Shown: positions 31,578-39,768 of the stretch, piece by piece | Layout of the letters: every line of letters begins with the position of its first letter | How positions within the stretch are numbered: the stretch's first letter is position 1 | Assembly (NCBI GenBank): GCA_022180565.1 | Contig: BQML01000032.1 | Coordinates: forward strand, 1 to 64,000 | DNA: 64,000 nt | Direction of reading: 5' to 3' | From: Bacteroidia bacterium | GTDB lineage: Bacteria; Bacteroidota; Ignavibacteria; UBA10030 | The notes under the pieces: generated by a model | What the model saw: only the letters and a program-made list of their open reading frames with translations | Told to the model about the DNA's origin: nothing | Databases searched by the model: none | Translations under genes and position numbers: made by a program

Positions 31578-34500
31578 TCACTTGACCATAAAGTACCTCG
31601 CATCCGGATGATGCACAATAATTGCGGAGGTCGATTGTTCAGGTTCCAGCTGGTATTCTTCTGTCAGAGTGACATCGATGCGTTCGGGATGAAGCAGGGC
31701 GAAGAGTTTCTTTTGGTCTTCAAGGTTCGGACAAGCCGGGTAGCCGAAACTGTAGCGCGCACCCTGATAATGCTGGCTGAACAATTTGCGGATTTCCGGT
31801 GCGTCGTTGCCCGCGATCCCAAGCTCCTCCCTGATTTTCTTATGCCACAATTCGGCCAGCGCTTCTGCAGATTCGACACTCAGGCCGTGAAAATACAGGT
31901 AGTCTCGGTAGTTATGCGACTGGAAGAGTTGTTTCGAGTACTCCGATGCGCGGCGGCCCACGGTCACCAGATGCAGGGCTACGACATCCGTCCGTCCACT
32001 CGACGCCGGGGCGAAGAAGTCTGAGATGCAGAGTCTCTTTCCATGTGTTTGCCGCGGAAATGTGAACCGCACGAATTCACGTCCCAGCACGCCGTCGTTC
32101 GGGGGATGGTAGACAATCAGGTCTTCGCCTTCGGACTGACAAGGGAAATATCCATACACGACTTTCGGTACAAGGAGGCGCTCCTTCCTCGCCTTTTCCT
32201 TGAGCTTGACGAATTCCGGCTGGATTTGTTCCCGGATGATCCTCTGGTACTCGGATTCCGAGAGCGATCCGCGCACCACCCGCCACTGACCCCTGATCAA
32301 CGCAATCTCGTTGATATAGGCAAACACATCGTCCAACGGAATATCTTCCACGATTCTCGATCCCCAGAACGGGGGAGCAGGAATTGCAACATCCGTCCGT
32401 ACCGCAGACCGTCGCTCGACCGCCTCAACGGGAGTGTCCTCCGCCGATTCCTCCGTCTCATGTTCGCTGATCGCCAGGGCGATCTTTGCCTCGCTTCCGG
32501 TCAGTTTCTCCTCCAGTGTTTCTCTCGTCTCGTCGTCGGGCAGGTCAGGCAAGGTGCCTTCGCTCAGCGCGTCCATGAATCTCAGTCCGTCGAACGCATC
32601 GTTGGCGTAGGCCAGCGATCCCTTGTAGAGCGGCTTCAAATCCTGCTCCACGTAGCGCCGTGTCAGAGCCGCTCCGCCCAGGATCACAGGGATCCGAAGA
32701 TTCCGTTCGTTCATGACCTCCAGGTTCTCCTTCATCACCAAGGTCGATTTCACGAGGAGGCCGCTCATGCCGATGGCGTCCGCGCGATGTTCTTCCGCGG
32801 CATGAAGCATATTCTCAATCGAGCATTTGATGCCGAGATTGACCACACGATAGCCGTTGTTGGTCAGAATGATATCCACGAGGTTCTTGCCGATGTCGTG
32901 CACGTCCCCTTTGACCGTGGCGATCACCATGGTGCCTTTCCGGGATTCCTCCGACTTCTCCATGAACGGCTCGAGGAACGAAACCGCGGCTTTCATGACC
33001 TCGGCCGATTGCAGAACGAACGGGAGCTGCATCTGTCCCGATCCGAACAATTCTCCCACGACCTTCATTCCGTCAAGGAGGATCGTATTGATGATTTCCA
33101 GGGCGGAGTATTTTTTGAGAGCTTCCTCGAGCTCTTTGTTCAGGCCGACCCGTTCCCCGTCGATGATGCGGTTCTTCAAGCGCTCTTCCACGGTATCGCC
33201 GCGCACGGCTTTCCGTTTTGCTTCCCCTTTCAGACCGGCGGAGTACTCCAGCAGTTCCTTCAGCGGATCGGAAACAATCCTTCGGTTTTCACCCTCTCCC
33301 TCGTAGACCCGTTCGTCGAAAACCAGTCGTCGGCACAGCTCGCGTCCTTTCTCATCGATCTTGTAGAGCGGCATGATCTTCGACGCATGGACGATTGCCA
33401 TGTCGAGTCCCGCCTCCACCGCGTAGTGGAGAAAGACGCTGTTGAGCATGTGGCGGGCGTGAGGAGCAAGCCCAAAGGAGATGTTGCTCACCCCAAGCAG
33501 GGTATGGGCCTCCGGAAACTCAGCTTTGATCCTGCGAATGGCCTCGATGGTTTCGATCCCCGCCCTGCGGAATTCCTCGTCTCCTGAGCCCAGCGTAAAC
33601 GTCAGGGCATCGAAGATGAGGTCCCGCGATTTCATGCCGAATTTCTTCACGGCGAGGTCGTGGATGCGGCGAGCAACAGCGACTTTTGCATCGGCAGTCT
33701 TGGCCATGCCGGATTCGTCGATCGTGAGGGCAATGACCGCCGCCCCGTATTTCCGGCACAGGCCCACTATCCTCTCCAGGCGCTGCTCGCCATCTTCCAG
33801 ATTGATGGAATTGACGATGGCTTTCCCTCCGATTCGCTGGAGGGCAGTCTCAATCACGGGCGGCTCTGTGGAATCGATCACCAGCGGCGTGGTGATTTGC
33901 GAGTTGAATCTCGTGATCACTTCCTCCATGTCGCGCATTTCATTGCGTCCCACATACGCCACGCAGACATCCTGTAGATGGGCCTGGTCCCTCACCTGCT
34001 CCTTCCCCATCGCGACAATGCCTTCCCAGTCTTCCCTTGCCAGCAATTCCCGGAACAGCTTGCTGCCGTTTGCATTCGTGCGTTCACCCACGAGCACGGG
34101 GGGCGGATCGATTCTCAGCGGCACAGATTGGTAGAGGCTGGCGACGCTGGGGGTGAACTGGGGTGACCGCAGGGCCGGCGAAAGCCTGCCGACCGCTTCC
34201 ACGAGCTGTCGGATGTGTTCTTTCGTCGTACCACAGCATCCGCCCACGACCTGGACACCGAGATCCTTCACGAAGTGCGACAGAAACTGCACCAACTCTT
34301 CGGGACTCAGGTGATAGTGTGCCCTTCCGCCAACGTTCTCCGGGATACCGGCATTCGGCATAACGAAGATCGGCATGGGGCTGGCCGCGGACAGTGCGCG
34401 AATGTGCTCGGACATCTCCCTGGGTCCCGTGGCGCAATTGAGTCCAAACACGTCCACATCGAACGGTTCGATGGCCGTGAGCGCGGCTGTGATCTCCGTA

Positions 34501-35105
34501 CCGAGGAGCATTGTTCCCATCGTTTCGATGGTAACGGACGTGATAATGGGGAGCTTCTTTTTGGTCTGTTCGAACGCCGAATGGATCCCGACGAGGGCGG
34601 CCTTGACCTGAAGAATATCCTGGCACGTTTCGACACAGAGAAGGTCGACGCCACCGTCGATCAGTCCCCGCGCCTGTTCGGCGTACGCTGCGGCCATGTG
34701 CTGAAAGCCGATGTGCCCCAGCGACGGGAGCTTTGTCGTTGGCCCCATGGAGCCCGCAACAAACCGGGGATGCCCTTTCCGCGAATATTCGCGGGCCATT
34801 TCCGCGGCAATCTTCGCGGCCCGAACATTCAGGTCGTACGCCAGGTTTTCGATCCCGTACTCTGCCAGAACGATGGACGTTGATCCAAACGTGTTCGTTT
34901 CGATGACATCGCATCCGGCTTCAAGATAATCGCGATGAACGGCCCGGACGGCATCGGGCTTGCTGATCACCAGATGCTCGTTACAGCCGGCCAGGTGCTC
35001 GCCTCCGAAGTCGTCGGGCGTAAGGTTTTGGCCCTGAAGATGGGTGCCCGTCGCGCCGTCGAAGACGATGATTTTTTCTTGAAGGATGTTGTGAAAGGGG
35101 GTCAA
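31578..35105 (-). CDS. metH: Cobalamin-dependent methionine synthase
   Basis: 1175 residues with the four MetH modules. The homocysteine-binding domain (1-310) has zinc ligands in LNCATGP near 223 and VGGCCGTT near 288. The methyltetrahydrofolate (pterin) domain begins around 340 with VGERTNANGSKLFRELL. The B12 cap and B12-binding domain carries the axial-His motif GDVHDIGKNLVD near 735 plus MSGLLVKST. The reactivation domain (about 930-1175) shows VYGYFPCQSEGEDLIVY and YSFGYPACPNLEDQKKLF. It makes methionine from homocysteine. The start is TTG at 35105, at the edge of a CTGATT repeat array, with no visible ribosome binding site, and the first codons match the family start. No cobalamin riboswitch is visible upstream. 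Confidence 0.93.
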   Translation of the reverse strand: MTPFHNILQEKIIVFDGATGTHLQGQNLTPDDFGGEHLAGCNEHLVISKPDAVRAVHRDYLEAGCDVIETNTFGSTSIVLAEYGIENLAYDLNVRAAKIAAEMAREYSRKGHPRFVAGSMGPTTKLPSLGHIGFQHMAAAYAEQARGLIDGGVDLLCVETCQDILQVKAALVGIHSAFEQTKKKLPIITSVTIETMGTMLLGTEITAALTAIEPFDVDVFGLNCATGPREMSEHIRALSAASPMPIFVMPNAGIPENVGGRAHYHLSPEELVQFLSHFVKDLGVQVVGGCCGTTKEHIRQLVEAVGRLSPALRSPQFTPSVASLYQSVPLRIDPPPVLVGERTNANGSKLFRELLAREDWEGIVAMGKEQVRDQAHLQDVCVAYVGRNEMRDMEEVITRFNSQITTPLVIDSTEPPVIETALQRIGGKAIVNSINLEDGEQRLERIVGLCRKYGAAVIALTIDESGMAKTADAKVAVARRIHDLAVKKFGMKSRDLIFDALTFTLGSGDEEFRRAGIETIEAIRRIKAEFPEAHTLLGVSNISFGLAPHARHMLNSVFLHYAVEAGLDMAIVHASKIMPLYKIDEKGRELCRRLVFDERVYEGEGENRRIVSDPLKELLEYSAGLKGEAKRKAVRGDTVEERLKNRIIDGERVGLNKELEEALKKYSALEIINTILLDGMKVVGELFGSGQMQLPFVLQSAEVMKAAVSFLEPFMEKSEESRKGTMVIATVKGDVHDIGKNLVDIILTNNGYRVVNLGIKCSIENMLHAAEEHRADAIGMSGLLVKSTLVMKENLEVMNERNLRIPVILGGAALTRRYVEQDLKPLYKGSLAYANDAFDGLRFMDALSEGTLPDLPDDETRETLEEKLTGSEAKIALAISEHETEESAEDTPVEAVERRSAVRTDVAIPAPPFWGSRIVEDIPLDDVFAYINEIALIRGQWRVVRGSLSESEYQRIIREQIQPEFVKLKEKARKERLLVPKVVYGYFPCQSEGEDLIVYHPPNDGVLGREFVRFTFPRQTHGKRLCISDFFAPASSGRTDVVALHLVTVGRRASEYSKQLFQSHNYRDYLYFHGLSVESAEALAELWHKKIREELGIAGNDAPEIRKLFSQHYQGARYSFGYPACPNLEDQKKLFALLHPERIDVTLTEEYQLEPEQSTSAIIVHHPDARYFMVK

Positions 35106-35109
35106 CGTT

Positions 35110-35218
35110 GATTTGCTCTGATTTCGCAGATGAGACGCTGATTGCAGATTACGCTGATTGTGCGCAGATTGCGCAGATTATGCTGATTACGCTGATTACG
35201 CTGATTATGCTGATTTGT
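35110..35218. repeat. CTGATTACG nonamer array (family G), left bracket of GxxExxY cassette 2
   Basis: Near-tandem nonamers GATTACGCTGATTATGCT with interspersed GCGCAGATT. The array touches the start region of metH. The same words occur as the exact complement at 35784-35886 on the other side of the GxxExxY gene, so the cassette is bounded by long inverted repeats. Confidence 0.88.
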
Positions 35219-35273
35219 GCTTGGTGCTGGGTGACGTGATTGTGGGCGTTGCGCTGAAAGCGTTGATTTTCTC

Positions 35274-35693
35274 TCATTGTATCGATTTGGGCGAATGCAG
35301 TCCCGGTTGAGTGAAGACTTTCCGTCTCACCTGCACGCTTCTTCCAAAATTGATCAGAAGCCCCACTTGGATCCCTGATACCTTAAGATAATGCACCAGC
35401 TTTTCTTCGTCTGATCTCGAGATGTTTCGAACGGCCTTGATTTCCACAATGACCTTCCTCTCAACAAGCAAGTCAACCGCGAAATTTCCAATCGGCTCCC
35501 CACCGTAGTTTACCGCCAGGGCCTTTTGATTCTCAACAAAAAGCCCCAAGAACCGGAGTTCATGTGCCAGGGCCCTTTCATAGATCTTCTCGAGAAAAGA
35601 ATGTCCGAGGCGATTGTGAACCCGAAAAGCGGCTCCAATGATGGCCCTGGTAAGCTCTTGGTGAGGATACCTCTCGGCTGGATATTCCCCCAT
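35274..35693 (-). CDS. GxxExxY protein, PD-(D/E)XK-like (cassette 2)
   Basis: 139 residues of the same family as the gene at 7013. GHSFLEKIYERALAHEL carries the GxxExxY motif near 30-40, NFAVDLLVERKVIVEIKAVR the Asp plus ExK core near 73-92, and HYLKVSGIQVGLLINFG the C-terminal strand. An additional 15-20 residues at the C-terminus are basic and unconserved. ATG at 35693 has AAGGA upstream. It lies between metH and an alcohol dehydrogenase gene, same orientation, inside inverted CTGATT arrays. Function unknown. Confidence 0.85.
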   Translation of the reverse strand: MGEYPAERYPHQELTRAIIGAAFRVHNRLGHSFLEKIYERALAHELRFLGLFVENQKALAVNYGGEPIGNFAVDLLVERKVIVEIKAVRNISRSDEEKLVHYLKVSGIQVGLLINFGRSVQVRRKVFTQPGLHSPKSIQ

Positions 35694-35783
35694 TCGTCCT
35701 TCCCCCCTTTTGTTCTCGACAACTAATGTACATCAAACCACGAACATCGGCAATTCTCTCTACGCAACCAACACAGTCTATAT

Positions 35784-35886
35784 AATCAGCACAATCTCCT
35801 CAAATCTGCGCAATCTGCGTCATCAGCGCAATCTGCGTCATCAGCGTAATCAGCAATCTGCGATTCCATCTGCGCAATCAGCGCGC
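35784..35886. repeat. Family G array in inverse orientation, right bracket of GxxExxY cassette 2
   Basis: AATCTGCGTCATCAGCGCAA repeated, with CAGCGTAATCAGC: complement of the array at 35110-35218. It begins 0-2 bases after the stop codon of the alcohol dehydrogenase gene. Confidence 0.88.
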
Positions 35887-35887
35887 A

Positions 35888-36916
35888 TCAAAGGGAAAGA
35901 ACAATCTTCCCAAACTGCCTCCCCTCCTCCACAATCCTATGCGCTTCCCTGATCTCTTTCAGCGGCATCACTCTGTCAATCACCGGCTTCAACTTTCCCT
36001 GCTCAAAGAACGTGATAATCTTCAACAAATCCCCCTTCTTGCCCATGGTCGAGCCGAGAATGCGCAATTGCTTGTAGAAAACGTACCGTAAATCGGTCAC
36101 TGCTTCGTATCCGCTGGTCGCACCGCACGTCACCAGCCGCCCGCCCTTCGTCAAACTCTTGATGCAATCCTCCCACACGGCCTTTCCTACATGATCAAAC
36201 ACAACATCCACGCCCCGCTTTTGCGTGAGTTTCCTCACTTCCTCAGCGATGGTCTGACTTGCCCTGTCAATGACCTCATCACATCCCAGATCCCGTGCCT
36301 TTGCCGCTTTCTCTTTCCCGAATGTCACGCCGATGACGCGTGCGCCGTACAGTTGTGCTATCTGAATGCCCGCACTTCCGACACCGCTCGATGCACCGAT
36401 CACCAGGACCACTTCACCCGGCCGGACCTGTGCCCTGTCGACAAGCATCTGCCATGCCGTGAGGAACACGAGCGCTCCGGCGGCGGCAGATTCAAACGAG
36501 ACTGCATCCGGAAGCTTCATCACATTGCGGGCCGGGACCGAGAGGAACTCCGCATCCGCTCCATCGCGGTGTTCACCCAGAAGCTTATAGTCCTTGCACA
36601 CATTGTCATCGCCGTTGAGGCAATGGACGCAATGTCCGCAGGAAATTCCCTGGGCAACGACTACGCGGTCGCCCGGCGCAACGTGCGTTACCCCCGGTCC
36701 CGTTTCCTGCACAACCCCTGCCGCGTCCACACCCGGAATAATCGGAAGAGGGAACCGGACGCCGGGGAGACCGCGCCGGACCCAGAGATCGAGGTGATTC
36801 AACGATGTGGCTTTGACGCGGACCAGAACTTCATTCGGGCCGGCAACAGGGGTGCGGACTTCCTCGAACACGAGCTTGTCAAGCCCCCCGTGCTCATGGA
36901 TGCGGACGCAGAACAT
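35888..36916 (-). CDS. Zinc-binding medium-chain dehydrogenase/reductase
   Basis: 342 residues of the MDR superfamily. SLNHLDLWVRRGLPG near 38-52, GVDAAGVVQETGPGV, the structural zinc cluster CGHCVHCLNGDDNVC near 94-108, and the NAD(P) site VIGASSGVGSAGIQIAQLYG near 167. DVVFDHVGKAVWED completes the quinone-oxidoreductase-like fold. The NADP-type GASSGVG and the retained zinc cluster suggest an alcohol or enone/quinone reductase; the substrate is unknown. The ATG lies directly after the stop of the upstream redoxin gene (no intervening base), so the two are translated together. Confidence 0.85.
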   Translation of the reverse strand: MFCVRIHEHGGLDKLVFEEVRTPVAGPNEVLVRVKATSLNHLDLWVRRGLPGVRFPLPIIPGVDAAGVVQETGPGVTHVAPGDRVVVAQGISCGHCVHCLNGDDNVCKDYKLLGEHRDGADAEFLSVPARNVMKLPDAVSFESAAAGALVFLTAWQMLVDRAQVRPGEVVLVIGASSGVGSAGIQIAQLYGARVIGVTFGKEKAAKARDLGCDEVIDRASQTIAEEVRKLTQKRGVDVVFDHVGKAVWEDCIKSLTKGGRLVTCGATSGYEAVTDLRYVFYKQLRILGSTMGKKGDLLKIITFFEQGKLKPVIDRVMPLKEIREAHRIVEEGRQFGKIVLSL

Positions 36917-37951
36917 TCAGTTCTTGTGAACGGTTTCTGGAATGGGAGCCGTCACGAAGGAAATCTGATAAATCTGAAGCGACGGGCTTGTGGTTGAGAG
37001 GGTAAGAACCGATTCCCCGAACTCTCTGTTCTTCACCAAATGAAAGACTCCGGGGCGATCCACCAGCACTTCCGCCGAGCCATCGGGTTGCCGGCGAACG
37101 TCACGGCCTTCGATTTCCCGAGGCAGAACCGCGCCGTTCTGTTCAAGGACAAGGGACGCAGGTTTGGCACCTTCCGGCGCGAGGACCGCGTTGACCTCCA
37201 AAGCTTCGTAGCGAACCACTGCGGTGCCGGATTCGCCTTGCTCACCATCGAATTGAACGTATTCGCGCCCGCAATGCCACTTGCCTTTCAAATACAAACG
37301 ACCGGGCAGGAGAAACTCGCCATCCTCGTACTTCACCGTACTCTCCGGACTGAAGCCTTCGGGATTACCGATCGTTCCGCGAAGATATCCCAGGGCAATA
37401 TCGCCTGTCGCCCGGTAGCAGAGGATGCCCGGAATATCGATGTCGTGCAATGGAGGCGTGAAGTCCGGGAGCTCTCCATGGATACCCGATTCAGTCAACA
37501 GTGCCTGCAGCATTCGCTCGATCTGATCGTATGCGCCTTCCCCTGAACGGGAGAAACGAATAAACCCCTCCTTGTCAACGAGACAGAATGTGGGCCAGAT
37601 TCTGTTGCCATAGGCCGTCCAGATGAACGATTGATTGTCGGCAATCACCGGGTAGCGTATCGCGAGCCTCTCAAGAGCCTCCTCCAGATTCGATCGTTCC
37701 TTCCCAAAGCCAAATCCGGGGGTATGGATCCCCACGGTGATCAGACCGTACTCCCCGTATTTCTCATGCCAGGATTTCACATAGGCGAGCGACCTCAGAG
37801 ATCCCGGGGAGGCATAGTCCCAGAAATGCAGAAGCACGACCTGACCCTGGAGGTCGGCAATCGCAAACGGTTCTGAATGAAACCAGAAATCGCCCAAGAG
37901 GCCGGGGGCCCTGACCTTCTGGGTACGGTAGTCGATCATCATTTTGTCCAT
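36917..37951 (-). CDS. Redoxin-like protein with DipZ-type C-terminal domain, lacking the CxxC motif
   Basis: 344 residues. Residues 20-155 have a thioredoxin/AhpC-TSA fold: LQGQVVLLHFWDYASPGSLR, GLITVGIHTPGFGFGKE, YPVIADNQSFIWTAYGN and the cis-Pro segment IWPTFCLVDKEG. The site where family members carry WCxxC reads WDYASPG, so there is no redox cysteine pair and thiol-disulfide exchange is unlikely by the usual chemistry. Residues 190-340 resemble the carbohydrate-binding-like C-terminal domain of DipZ proteins (ESTVKYEDGEFLLPGRLYLKG then KW). No signal peptide is visible. It is coupled to the dehydrogenase gene downstream. A promoter-like sequence lies upstream at 38024-38052. Confidence 0.75.
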   Translation of the reverse strand: MDKMMIDYRTQKVRAPGLLGDFWFHSEPFAIADLQGQVVLLHFWDYASPGSLRSLAYVKSWHEKYGEYGLITVGIHTPGFGFGKERSNLEEALERLAIRYPVIADNQSFIWTAYGNRIWPTFCLVDKEGFIRFSRSGEGAYDQIERMLQALLTESGIHGELPDFTPPLHDIDIPGILCYRATGDIALGYLRGTIGNPEGFSPESTVKYEDGEFLLPGRLYLKGKWHCGREYVQFDGEQGESGTAVVRYEALEVNAVLAPEGAKPASLVLEQNGAVLPREIEGRDVRRQPDGSAEVLVDRPGVFHLVKNREFGESVLTLSTTSPSLQIYQISFVTAPIPETVHKN

Positions 37952-38023
37952 GATCGTTCAGTTCACTAATCCCACGGCACCTTCAAGTCGTCGCAGGATC
38001 CGTCGGACTCCATCGTCAGATAA

Positions 38024-38052
38024 AAAGTAGACAATTACGAGGGCAGAATCAA
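38024..38052 (-). promoter_or_regulatory. Promoter-like element upstream of the redoxin gene
   Basis: TTGATT (38047-38052) and TACTTT (38024-38029) separated by 17 bases, in a spacer between the PAP2 stop and the redoxin start. The -10 continues as TACTTTTT, close to the TAnnTTTG of Bacteroidota. Found by eye only. Confidence 0.4.
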
Positions 38053-38057
38053 ACTCA

Positions 38058-38738
38058 TTATCTCAAGGGGATTTGTACAAGAAATACGCGTGTAAATCCG
38101 CCACCGGTCTGCAGGGCAGGATCGGGCGACACAATCTTGTCGGCAATCCTGTGCAAATCGCCCCGGATACTCCATGCCAGGAACCCTGCCGCCATGCCGA
38201 CCAACATTCCGCCGAGAACGTCGGACGGATAGTGCAATCCGAGATAGATTCGGCCATAGCCGATGGCTGTGGCCCACAGGTAGAGCGGAAGAGTAATTGC
38301 GGCAGTGCGGTACTGAAGGGAGAGCGTTGTAGCGATGGCGAAGGCCTGGGAAACGTGGCCAGAGGGGAACGACGATCCCCCTGCGGACCAGACATGCTTT
38401 GTTCGTACGCCCGGGAGGGCCTCATAAGGACGCGGCCTTCCTACGAGATCCTTGAGGACAAGCGTAACTCCAAGGGCCGCGACCTGGCCTACACCGGTGA
38501 GAACCCCTGCCCGAACGGTTTCTGAGTTATTCGAAAGAATGCCCGTGAGGAGAAAGCCGGGCGAAACAGCTCCAAAGGTAGGGAGACTGGTATAGTCGAG
38601 TATCTCGACAAATCCGGTCTTGCCGGGCTCCAACCGTTGATTGATGGCTAGAAACAGGCCGGAGTCAAAACTGTCCTGCGCAAGGATGGGCGGAACGGCA
38701 AAACAAAGAAAAAGAACCGCCCGGAGGGCGCAGGTCAT
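38058..38738 (-). CDS. PAP2-family phosphatase, exported/membrane
   Basis: 226 residues from ATG at 38738; the frame is open upstream but that part overlaps the end of the preceding gene and lacks homology. Signal-like hydrophobic start (ALRAVLFLCFAVPPILA). Phosphatidic-acid-phosphatase signature in three parts: KDLVGRPRPYE, SSFPSGHVSQAFA and GRIYLGLHYPSDVLGG, with the catalytic His and Asp pair. Members dephosphorylate lipid phosphates such as undecaprenyl pyrophosphate or phosphatidic acid at the membrane. It starts 2 bases after the stop of the lytic transglycosylase gene, so an undecaprenyl-phosphate recycling role is plausible. Confidence 0.85.
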   Translation of the reverse strand: MTCALRAVLFLCFAVPPILAQDSFDSGLFLAINQRLEPGKTGFVEILDYTSLPTFGAVSPGFLLTGILSNNSETVRAGVLTGVGQVAALGVTLVLKDLVGRPRPYEALPGVRTKHVWSAGGSSFPSGHVSQAFAIATTLSLQYRTAAITLPLYLWATAIGYGRIYLGLHYPSDVLGGMLVGMAAGFLAWSIRGDLHRIADKIVSPDPALQTGGGFTRVFLVQIPLR

Positions 38739-38740
38739 GG

Positions 38741-39493
38741 CTACCGGAGGGCGAGTTGGAACTCGTCGTAATAGTTCATGATGCTCTCTACATAGCCGGC
38801 GGTTTGCCGGACGTCGGCAAAATAACCCGACCGTGGAGTTCCGCCTTTCCAGACCCTCGCATGGAGGCTCTTGTAGTGGCGTGAGAGCATGGGAAGGGCA
38901 TCGCGCACATCGGCCCATACGTTGGGATCGCCGCCCATGAAACGGGCAATATCCTGAGCATCCCTAATCCGGTTCAAGCCTGCGTTATAAGCCGCCAGAG
39001 TCAGCTTGACCCGCTCATCCCCCCTTGCCTCTTCAAAGTAACGGTAAAGGGACTTCAGGTGGTAGATCCCAGCCTTGATGTTGTTGTAGGGACTTCGGGC
39101 ATTCCTGACCCCAATGCGCTGAGAGAGTTCGGCCTCAGTCACAGGCATGATCTGCATCAATCCGTAAGCCCCCTTGTGACTGACCACTTTGGACCGAAAG
39201 CTCGATTCCTGCTTCATGACCGCCAGTACAAGCCTCCAGTCAACCTGATAAATATGGGCGTATTTTTGAATAATTGGCCCATATCTCTCGATTGACCTGG
39301 CAGTTCTGAGATCGAGCTCCTCTTGGGACTCAATAGCGTCCAGAACCGAAATCAGACCTTCTTCAGGGCTCTCTTTGGAAGCAAAATTAACACCAGGGTT
39401 GGGATTGACACATCCGATAATCGTTAAACTGACAGTGAGAGCTATTGCAATTATTCTCAAGAAACCTTCCTCTTTCAAGATTGAGTTATCCAT
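38741..39493 (-). CDS. Membrane-bound lytic murein transglycosylase (SLT domain lipoprotein)
   Basis: 250 residues. Signal peptide with lipobox LTIIGC near residue 26. The SLT domain begins with IQKYAHIYQVDWRLVLAVMK and carries the catalytic Glu in QESSFRSKVVSHKGAYGLMQ, followed by IMPVTEAEL and AAYNAGLNRIRDA, the family signature. It cleaves peptidoglycan glycan strands with 1,6-anhydro product, like MltF/Slt. It lacks the solute-binding domain of MltF. ATG at 39493 is chosen (GGAAAGGGG upstream); GTG two codons earlier is possible. A good promoter and a palindrome lie upstream. Confidence 0.88.
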   Translation of the reverse strand: MDNSILKEEGFLRIIAIALTVSLTIIGCVNPNPGVNFASKESPEEGLISVLDAIESQEELDLRTARSIERYGPIIQKYAHIYQVDWRLVLAVMKQESSFRSKVVSHKGAYGLMQIMPVTEAELSQRIGVRNARSPYNNIKAGIYHLKSLYRYFEEARGDERVKLTLAAYNAGLNRIRDAQDIARFMGGDPNVWADVRDALPMLSRHYKSLHARVWKGGTPRSGYFADVRQTAGYVESIMNYYDEFQLALR

Positions 39494-39507
39494 AAACACC
39501 CCTTTCC

Positions 39508-39585
39508 ATTCATTAATGAATATGAACAGTGGGAGGACTATGAGATAACCTTAGCCATTCATCAGAAGACACTCTAAATGAATGG
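39508..39585. promoter_or_regulatory. Palindromes in the leader of the transglycosylase gene
   Basis: A perfect 14-base palindrome ATTCATTAATGAAT lies at 39508-39521, and a separated inverted pair CCATTCAT (39555-39562) / ATGAATGG (39578-39585) shares the same half-site. Three related half-sites downstream of the promoter-like element at 39604 suggest an operator or an RNA hairpin. No regulator gene is nearby. Confidence 0.4.
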
Positions 39586-39603
39586 GTTACATTTGTGACG
39601 CTA

Positions 39604-39633
39604 CAAAGATAAAATTCCGAAATTCACAGTCAA
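39604..39633 (-). promoter_or_regulatory. Promoter-like element, Bacteroidota TAnnTTTG type
   Basis: TTGACT (39628-39633), 16 bases, then TATCTTTG (39604-39611), which fits both a sigma-70 type and the TAnnTTTG -7 element of Bacteroidota. It lies about 110 bases before the transglycosylase ATG, in a spacer of 269 bases that is free of word arrays. Confidence 0.5.
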
Positions 39634-39768
39634 GTCCTGTCCGGACTGGCGCCGCAAAATTGAAGATTTTTGGGGATTTTTGAAGGTATGGGTGAGATTT
39701 TGCGAAGAACCAACTACGGAAACAGTATCAGCAAAGCATGTCAGTGAGTGTGACAAAAAGACAGGGCT

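Noticed and set aside
32043-33587. 514-residue plus-strand frame opposite metH
   Set aside because: Antisense shadow of metH, whose domains are unambiguous.
35106-35273. Cobalamin riboswitch before metH
   Set aside because: No B12-box-like sequence; the spacer is CTGATT words and the 3' flank of the GxxExxY gene.
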